Shown one piece after another: positions 56,941 through 64,000 of a stretch of 64,000 nucleotides of DNA. The position numbers and the translations under genes are program-made. The stretch covers positions 5,909,799-5,973,798 of the forward strand of contig NW_022098050.1 in NCBI RefSeq assembly GCF_002288925.2. Direction: 5' to 3'. Position 1 is the stretch's first letter. Each line of letters opens with the position of its first letter. The stretch is from Delphinapterus leucas (taxonomy: Eukaryota > Chordata > Mammalia > Artiodactyla > Monodontidae). The notes beneath the pieces were generated by a model. It had not been told where the DNA came from. It saw nothing but the letters and a program-made list of their open reading frames with translations, and made no database searches.

Positions 56941-57400
56941 CCCTACAAAATTATTTTGGAATAATGGCATATGGGTATAACTTATTGAAACGATCTCCCT
57001 ACTGCTGGACATTTGGTTGTTTCCAGCTTTCTGCTATCATCCACTGTACTACAATAAACGTCCTTGTAATTTTGCCCATATGCTCACTTATTCCTTCAGG
57101 ACGAAATGCTGTACATGTAATTGCTAGGCAGAGAGAATGTACCGTTAAAAAATGGTTGATGCAGATTGCCAGGATGTACCTTAGAAAGGCTCAACAAATT
57201 TATGTTTTACTTGAGCAGTGAAGAAGAAGCTCAACCTTACTGACACTGGATATTAACATTCTTATTAATTTTCATCAGTTTTATATTCTTTAAAAAGTAC
57301 CCAGTTTTAATTCGCATTTTGTACTGATTTTTAGTAACCGTTTTTGCTAAGTTTTGCACTGTGGTCTAAAAATTGTGCTTTGGACTGTCTTAGCTTCCTG
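56941..57400 (-). mobile_element. Ancient L1 fragment, antisense
   Basis: 'ctggacatttggttgtttcc', 'tacaataaacgtccttgtaa', 'ctcaaccttactgacactgg'. Probably the same kind of element as 55135-56105. Confidence 0.55.
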
Positions 57401-57723
57401 GAAAGTATTGAGATACAATCAGTGTTTTGCTGTCATGCTCTGGGGGTTAATTCCAGCAGGCCTGAGTTGTTTTGCTGGTCAAGACATGAAACATACTGAT
57501 TAACAATGTTTCCTTTTAACCTTGGGTCCAAGGAATTTCAGGGCATTTTATGACCTATAAATTGCACTCTGTATAAATGCAAAAAATATTTTTCAGAGAT
57601 CACTCGGAAAGGTAAAAGATGGAGAAAAACTCATTTTGCTAATTAATCCAATGAAGAATGACATGTGAATTTAGAAACATATGCCATAGCTATCATACTG
57701 GGAAACATGGCAGTGCCGTTTTT
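57401..57723. other. Unique sequence
   Basis: No repeat or gene recognised; it ends with the SINE target site. Confidence 0.45.
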
Positions 57724-58021
57724 TTGTTTATTTATTTATTTGTTTATTTATTTATTTATGGCTGCTTTGGGTCTTTGTTGCTGCACGTGGGCTTTCTCTA
57801 GTTGTGGTGAGCAGGGGCTACTCTTCATTGAGGTGCACGGGCTTCTCATTGCAGTGGCTTCTCTTGTTGCGGAGCACGGGCTCTAGGCGCATAGGCTTAG
57901 TAGTTGTGGCGCACAGGCTTAGTTGCTCCACGGCATGTGGGATCTTCCCAGACCAGGGCTCAAACCCGTGTCCCCTGCATTGGGAGGCAGATTCTTAACC
58001 ACTGCACCACCAGGGAAGTCC
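57724..58021 (-). mobile_element. CHR-type SINE, L form
   Basis: Antisense, from TTTA-rich tail to 'ccaccagggaagtcc'. TSD 'ggcagtgccgtttt'/'ggcagtgctgtttt'. Confidence 0.93.
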
Positions 58022-58489
58022 GGCAGTGCTGTTTTAAAAACATTTACTGAATATGTAGTTCATGAATAATACATCTCTAACTCCAGATTGTATTTTCTTA
58101 GTGAAAAAGGGTTAACCTCTATTATTAGAGCAAAAATAAAACCATAGTGCTATAAATCCAACAAAATAACTTGAATATTTTATTATCTCTAAATATATGA
58201 ATATATTGTACTAAAATTTCTGGAATAATTTTTATTGTATTTTATATGACTTTTGTATGATCGTTGCATTTTATAATTTTTGCACACATTATAGTCGTGC
58301 ATGTAAGTACTAAGTATTTACCGGCTCAGAAAAATATTCTTTAAGTCCGCATGCACTTAAAGATATAGAAAAATAAATTTAAATAGTCAAAAAAATTGAT
58401 ATAACTTCTAAATTAATAAGAGTTATCTCTGAAATACAGAGTAATAAACTAACAGTACTAAAGCATGATGTGAAATTACATGGCCACTA
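58022..58489. other. AT-rich unique sequence
   Basis: No recognisable repeat or gene. Confidence 0.45.
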
Positions 58490-59100
58490 CAAGAATATAC
58501 ATAGATATTACAAATTGTTGGAATAGTAAAGATTAAAAAGAGACTACTCAATTCAGATGAGAATACAGATTAAATGTAAGGCAGTGTAGTTCTTCTGTGA
58601 ACCAATTTAGCAATATATAAATAGAGCATAAAAACTGTTCATACCTTTGATTAATAAATCCGTGTCTGTAGTAGTCTAAGATAATAATCCCACGTCTAGA
58701 AAAACCCGTATACACAAAGATATTTGTTGCAGCATTATTTGTAATGGTGAAAATTATAAGCAACTTAGATGTCCAAAGGTTGGAGAAGAATTAATAAATG
58801 ATGAAACCATTAAAATGTTATTTAAATTATAATGTATCTATAAAACAGAATTTAATGAAGCTCTAAAATGGAGTAAGGAAGATCTCTGTGTGTTGCTGTT
58901 AGGTGATTCTGTAAGAGATGGTGCTAACTGAAGAAAAGCAAGGTGCAGAAAAGCTGAATAGTAGGGAATATGTTTTGAGAGTATAAATATAGGCACATAT
59001 TTTCTGATATTTTTCAAAACAAAGCAATGGAAAGATAAAGCAAAAACTAATACAATAAAAGTGGTTTCCTAAGGGGGGGAGGAAAGGAATGTGGAAAGCA
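58490..59100 (+). mobile_element. Ancient L1 3' region, sense
   Basis: 'tttgttgcagcattatttgt', 'gatgtccaaaggttggagaa', 'aaaagcaaggtgcagaaaag', 'aatacaataaaagtggtttc'. Confidence 0.65.
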
Positions 59101-59153
59101 CAAAGATGGAAGCTAGACCTCTTTGAATATATCTTGTTTTATATTTTTGCTTT

Positions 59154-59638
59154 GTGTAAAAGATGGCCTCCAAGGATCCCCACCTCCTGGTATTCACATG
59201 CTTATAAGGTTCCCTCAACATTGTACCAGGGTTGTTCTGTGTGGCCAAAAAAATTTGGCAGAAGCGATGGTATGTAACTTCCAAGATTAGGTTCTAAAAG
59301 ACAATATGGCTTCCGTTTTATTCTTTCTCTCTCAGATCACTTGTTCTGGGGGAAGGCAGTTGCCCTGTTGAACAGTCGGTCCATAGGGTGAGGGTCTGAG
59401 GTCTGCCAAGAGCTACATGGGTGAACCATCTTGGAAGCAGATCATTCAGCCCCAGTTAAACCTTGAGATGACTGCAGCCCTGGCTGACATCTAGACTGTA
59501 TTTCATGAGATACCCTGAGCTAGGACCATCCAGCTAAGCCATCCTAGATTTCTGATCCTCAGAAACTGTGAGATAATGAATATTTGTTACACCGCTGTTT
59601 GGTTTAATTTGTTATGCAGTAATAGATCATGAATACAC
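59154..59638 (+). mobile_element. MaLR-type LTR (MLT1-like)
   Basis: 'cctcctggtattcacatgct', 'gtaccagggttgttctgtgt', 'cttgttctgggggaaggcag', 'cagccccagttaaaccttga', 'aaactgtgagataatgaata' and 'aatttgttatgcagtaatag' follow one LTR in order. Confidence 0.72.
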
Positions 59639-59689
59639 GTTGGAGCCATAAAATTGTTTTAAATAATTAAAAAACTGAATATAAATAAA

Positions 59690-60870
59690 AGGGAAAAAAA
59701 AGCAGTCCTTAAAAATTCAAGACAAAGGGAAACAAATAAACCTAACTATCAAGCTGGTGGCAAAACTACACAGACAATAATTACTTCAAGTAACTTGCAA
59801 ACAGTATTTTTACCGTACATCCCTAGTGGGATAGATCCTAAGGACAAAAAGAACTGCAGATAAATCTTAAATGACATTCAGCGGTCTAATTGCGAGCAAT
59901 GATATTGGCGTTGTTACCACGACACCATTCTATCTATATAGTAGAATTAAAGCAAATAAGTCGTTATGTTAACATCATTAAGAACCAAGATTTTATACAT
60001 GAGATAAAAAAGATACAAACACAAAATCAAAGAAATAAATAAAAATCCTTTGCTCTTTAATTTGGATTGGAAATAGCAGTGTTAATTCATTATTTTTTTT
60101 TCTCTAAAAAAAATGTCTTTCCTAGCTCTGTGCACTCAAAGACCTAAAAGAAATAACAACATAATAGCAATAAATACACAGCAACAAATACATATTTGTG
60201 GTGACTAAATATAACTTAACACAAATAAACATGCAGATTTCTTTAGGGAAATGGCTAATTTCAATTATGAGGCTGGAAATATAAAAGATGAACCTGGAAT
60301 ATTCTGTCTTACTAGAAGCTAAGGACTACAAGAGTCAAATTAAACGACTAAGGAACCAACTTTTGAGGGTTTCTCACTGGCCGAAGATAGGATAATTTGA
60401 GCATCAAAAAGCAAAATGACTGCAAAGTAGTATATGTAATTATACATCAAATATTTTAAAACTCCATGAGTTAATAATGATACTAAAAAATAAATAAAAC
60501 CTCACTGGTCACTTTTTGGAGGCTGCTGGACTCCAACTTATTAATCATAAAATTGGCAAAGAATGGAAAAAAAATAAACATTTTTCCTGCCCAACTGTGT
60601 TTCAGAGCATCCAGGATTTATGGGAAAGTTCTTCATTATAAAAGAATTCAAGCTCTCAAAGAATGTCAGATTTGGAAAATCACCATCTCATGAAGGAATG
60701 GTCTGGGTTATGGAAATGCTTTAATATCTTGATCTAAGTGGTGGTTTCATGGTTGTATAATACGTAAATATTCTTCCAGCTGTCCACTTAATTTTTATGT
60801 ATTTTATTGTATGTCAAGTATACCTCAATTTAATAATTTTACCTCAATTTAAAAAAAATCCCCATTTTAC
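59690..60870 (+). mobile_element. Probable L1M 3'UTR
   Basis: A/T-rich text ending 'gatctaagtggtggtttcat', 'tatgtcaagtatacctcaat', as in old L1 3' ends. The left part is uncertain. Confidence 0.45.
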
Positions 60871-60994
60871 CTTCCAATGAGGTGTAATAGGAAGTACACA
60901 GCACCCTATGAAATATCCTTGGCAAAGAACTGAACCTGAATCTAACCAGGGCTCCAGGTGTAACTAACAGCTCACAGAAAATAAAGAGGACAGA

Positions 60995-61326
60995 GGGACT
61001 TCCCTCGTGGTGCAGTGGTTAAGAATCCACCTGCCAATGCAGGGGACATGGGTTCCATCCCTGGTCTGGGAAGATCCCACATGCGGTGGAGCAACTAAGC
61101 CTGTGCGCTGCAACTACCGAGCCTGCGCGCTAGAGCCCGTGTGCCACAACTACTGAAGCCCACTCGCCTAGGGCCTGTGCTCCGCAACAAGAGAAGCCAC
61201 CGCAATGAGAAGCCCGTGCACCACAATGAAGAGTAGCCCCCGCTCACCACAACTAGGGAAAGCCCGCATGCAGCAATGAAGACCCAATGTAGCTACAAAA
61301 TAAATTAATTAATTGAAAAAATAAAA
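60995..61326 (+). mobile_element. CHR-type SINE, L form
   Basis: TSD 'aagaggacagag' at 60983-60994 and 61327-61338. B box altered to 'gggttccatccctgg'. Confidence 0.93.
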
Positions 61327-61767
61327 AAGAGGACAGAGGAACATGTTAAATGATACCAAGAGGGTACAACAAGACAAATTTAGGGTATGGGACATTCTAC
61401 AGGACAAAAGATGTGGTTTCTTTGGTGAATTAATGATATAAAAGGGAAAGAGAAACGGGAAGGAAGGGTCATAGATTAAAAGAGACTTAAGAGATGTATT
61501 AACCAAAACGATATCTGGATATTGTTTGGGTCTTGATTGAAACAAACCAATTCTAAAAAGTCAGTTTTGAGACAATCAGAATCATTTGAACACAGATGAT
61601 ATTAAAGAATTACTGTTAATTTTGTTAGGTGTGATAGTTGTATTGTGTTCCTAAAGTCTGTATCCTGGTAGATACTTAAGTTTTTATGGGTGAAATTATA
61701 TGATTTGCTTTAAAATACTATCGGGGAAAAATATGGAGGGGAATAAATGACTCAAGAAAGCTACAGG

Positions 61768-61973
61768 GGGCTTCCCTGGTGGCGCAGTGGTTGAGGGTCC
61801 GCCTGCCGATGCAGGGGACACAGGTTCATGCCCCGGTCTGGGAAGATCCCACATGCCGCGGAGCGGCTGGGCCCGTGAGCCATGGCCGCTGAGCCTGCGT
61901 ATCCAGAGCCTGTGCTCCGCAACGGGAGAGGCCACAACAGTGAGAGGCCTGCGTACCGCCAAAAAAAAAAAAA
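61768..61973 (+). mobile_element. CHR-type SINE, S form
   Basis: Short form ending 'gaggcctgcgtaccgcc' plus A run. TSD 'gaaagctacaggg' on both sides. B box altered to 'aggttcatgccccgg'. Confidence 0.93.
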
Positions 61974-62075
61974 AAAGAAAGCTACAGGGGTAATAACTGT
62001 TGAAGCTGAGTGATAGATAAACTGGGGCTCCTTAAACTTGTCTCTTTATTTTTGTGTATGTTATTAAGCTCTTAA

Positions 62076-62930
62076 GCTTCAAACTCACCCTTCTATCCCT
62101 TTTGATTCTAGGGATGGATTTCTACCATCCACGTTTCTGCTTTTCCAACTGCTCCCCCTCAGACTCTGACTATAGTGGGGTGATAGAGGGAGACTGCAGG
62201 GCTGGAGAAGAATGAAGGAACTTAAACTCCTTTCTGTTCTTCCTTGTTCCTTCCTGCCAGCTTTCTGCCTCTGTCAGCCTCCCCGCAGGAGCATTTCTTC
62301 ACCCCTAAACCAGCAGCGCCTTTCAGGTCTACAAGCTGAATCCAGTTTGCAGTTTTCCAACATTCACAGAACGAGACTCATCAAACCCCCATCACAAACA
62401 CCAGCATGAGGTCTGGGTCCCAGCCCCATGGAGCCCATCCTCTAAGCTTCTAAGTTGTAATAATTCCATTCTCTTTCCTTTGTACCCAAGCCCTGGGGGT
62501 GGTAGCAGCTTTCTGCTTTCAACTCCAAGATACCTTAGAGCTCTTTTCACCATTTGAGTTACCTACTTAACAACTTTATGACTACTTCACATTTTTAAAT
62601 TTGAAATCCTGCCTCTTCAAATAACTAATGTGGCTTCTGCCTTCTGACTGGTCCCTGACTGAAAGGTACACCCATCAGTCATTGGTTGAAGGCTGCTTCC
62701 AGGGAGGTTCATTCCCAGCATTTCCTATCAGCCACAGGGGTGGCAAAGTCGACACCTGCAGCAGGGCAGGCTCCAGTGGCAAGACAAAACCCTCAGGCAA
62801 AGTACTCCAGGAGCTAGCACTGGAAGTTGGGCCAGTGTGCACTAAAGTGATAACGGAGAGGGAACAAGGGCGGGACGGGTGTGGGGTGTGACAATGTTTG
62901 CTACACAGCCAAATGCCTTTATAAAAAATT
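62076..62930. other. Unassigned, possibly old LTR material
   Basis: Words such as 'gactggtccctgactgaaag' (62645-62665) resemble LTR ends, but I cannot define an element. Overlapping 87- and 98-codon frames on opposite strands (62628-62971) carry no domain. Confidence 0.35.
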
Positions 62931-63520
62931 AATTTCTCATTACATAAGCATTCATTATCTTTGAAAGACACTTAGTCATTAAGCATAAGGCTAAAGTCCT
63001 CTCAATCACCAACCCCCATCCTGATTCCCTTCTCTTCCTTCCTCCCTAGAGGTAACCACTGTTATCAATTATCATTTATTGATACATGTGCTTTTCTACA
63101 TATATATGAATATAAAACATACATGACATTATTTTGTATGTTTTTCTTTTTATTTCATAGTATACATGTCTTCTTGCAATTTGCTTTATTCACAAAACAA
63201 TTTGTCTTGGAAGTCATTCCATATTATGACACGTAGATCCACCTATTTCTTTTTAACTGCTGCATAATATTCCCTAGTGTGCACATGCCATTGTTTATTT
63301 CACTGTCGGTCTATGTTCACAATTAACAAAATTCTATGATTAATATCCATGTCTCTGTGTCTTTGTACCAGTTTAGGAGTGTTTCTCTAAGTTAGATACA
63401 GAGTAGTAGAAATGCTGGGTCAGGGAGAATGCATATTTTTAAACTTGCATTAGATGTTAAAAATATGTCTTCCAAAATGTAGTTCCAATTTACAAGCTGT
63501 GATATTGTGGTTTATAATAA
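62931..63520 (-). mobile_element. Ancient L1 (L1M5-like), antisense
   Basis: 'agaggtaaccactgttatca', 'gtcttggaagtcattccata', 'ttaactgctgcataatattc', 'gtagaaatgctgggtcaggg'. Confidence 0.75.
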
Positions 63521-63528
63521 GAAGTATA

Positions 63529-63860
63529 GGACTTCCCTGGTGGCACAGTGGTTAAGAATCCGCCTGCCAGTGCAGGGGACACGGGTTCGAACCCTGGTCC
63601 GGGAAGATCCCACATGCCGTGGAGCAACTAAGCCTGTGCACCACAACTACTGAGCCAGCACTCTAGAGCCCGCGAGCCACAACCACTGAAGCCCATGCGC
63701 CTAGAGCCTGTGCTCCGCAACAAGAGAACAAGAGCCCACGCACCACAACGAAGAGTAGCCCCCGCTCGCCGCAACTAGAGAAAGCCCACGCAGAGCAACG
63801 AAGACCGAACGCAGCCAAAAATAAATAAATAAGTAAATTTATTAAAAAAAAAAAAAAAAA
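63529..63860 (+). mobile_element. CHR-type SINE, L form
   Basis: Intact head, B box and A run of about 19. One internal segment is shortened near 63720-63735. Short TSD 'aagtata'/'aaatata'. Confidence 0.92.
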
Positions 63861-64000
63861 AAGAAATATACAGTTGGTCTTCATCCTCATTTCTAGCTGA
63901 GTTCTTAAAATGCTTGGTATTTCCTAAGTGATGAGAGCAACAAAAGTGTCTTTGTTATGTTAATGAGGTGACTCCAGAACTGCACCTAAGGATGGGGGCT
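63861..64000. other. Window end, nothing recognised
   Basis: No repeat or gene seen in the last 140 bases. Confidence 0.5.

Larger units (their letters stand above)
60880..62075 (+). mobile_element. L1ME-type 3'UTR
   Basis: 'gaagtacacagcaccctatg', 'gacattctacaggacaaaag', 'taaaagagacttaagagatg', 'gaccttg'-like 'gatattgtttgggtcttgat', 'gttaattttgttaggtgtga' and 'gttgaagctgagtgatagat' run in the L1ME order. Two SINEs interrupt it. Confidence 0.72.

Noticed and set aside
9922..63860. Multiple tRNA-like segments with pol III boxes
   Set aside because: Except for 38238-38308, these are SINE heads with decayed cloverleafs. None is a plausible tRNA gene.

Overview
No protein-coding gene, rRNA gene or CRISPR array can be supported in this 64 kb window. 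It is a mammalian intergenic or deep intronic stretch made almost entirely of retrotransposon layers. The many tRNA-Glu-derived SINEs of the CHR/Bov-tA kind, with long (L), short (S) and 'ggtccagtgg'-headed (B) forms (my own labels), together with cetartiodactyl L1 3' ends, point to a whale or dolphin. The S form fits a toothed whale, but that is a weaker inference. I count about 30 SINEs, 22 on + and 8 on -.

Layout. 0-3.5 kb: ancient L1 on + (ORF1 and the start of the ORF2 endonuclease), cut off by an isolated GC-rich 5'UTR of a younger L1 on -. 3.5-9 kb: low-repeat sequence, L1 3' ends, an L2 and an LTR. 9-13.2 kb: two antisense L1s, one of which splits an older LTR-like repeat. 13.2-22.8 kb: SINEs, L2, MIR and LTRs mixed with unique DNA. 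23-29 kb: a hAT/Charlie transposon and back-to-back L1 pieces. 29-33.6 kb: MER5, MIR and the two longest repeat-poor tracts. 33.6-40.8 kb: one nearly complete ancient L1 on + carrying at least seven younger insertions. 41-45.3 kb: LTR, L1, a three-level nest of insertions and a 100-N gap flanked by a near-identical duplication. 45.3-50.8 kb: antisense L1 5' regions. 50.8-55.1 kb: a sense L1 hosting an L2-tail insert, a chimeric L1 insert and an ERV1-type solo LTR. 55-64 kb: ancient L1 fragments, a MaLR-type LTR, L1ME 3' ends and SINEs.

Nothing here works together as a gene system. The value of the window is its record of insertions: many boundaries are fixed by target-site duplications (TSDs), so relative ages can be read directly. 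The most useful points are the solo L1 promoter, the nest and probable false duplication at the gap, a templated inverted insertion inside an L1, a SINE with foreign sequence before its A tail, a SINE sitting on an L1 deletion, and a tRNA-Glu-like retroposon. Family names come from recognising consensus-like text by eye; exact subfamilies and divergences need a repeat-library search.
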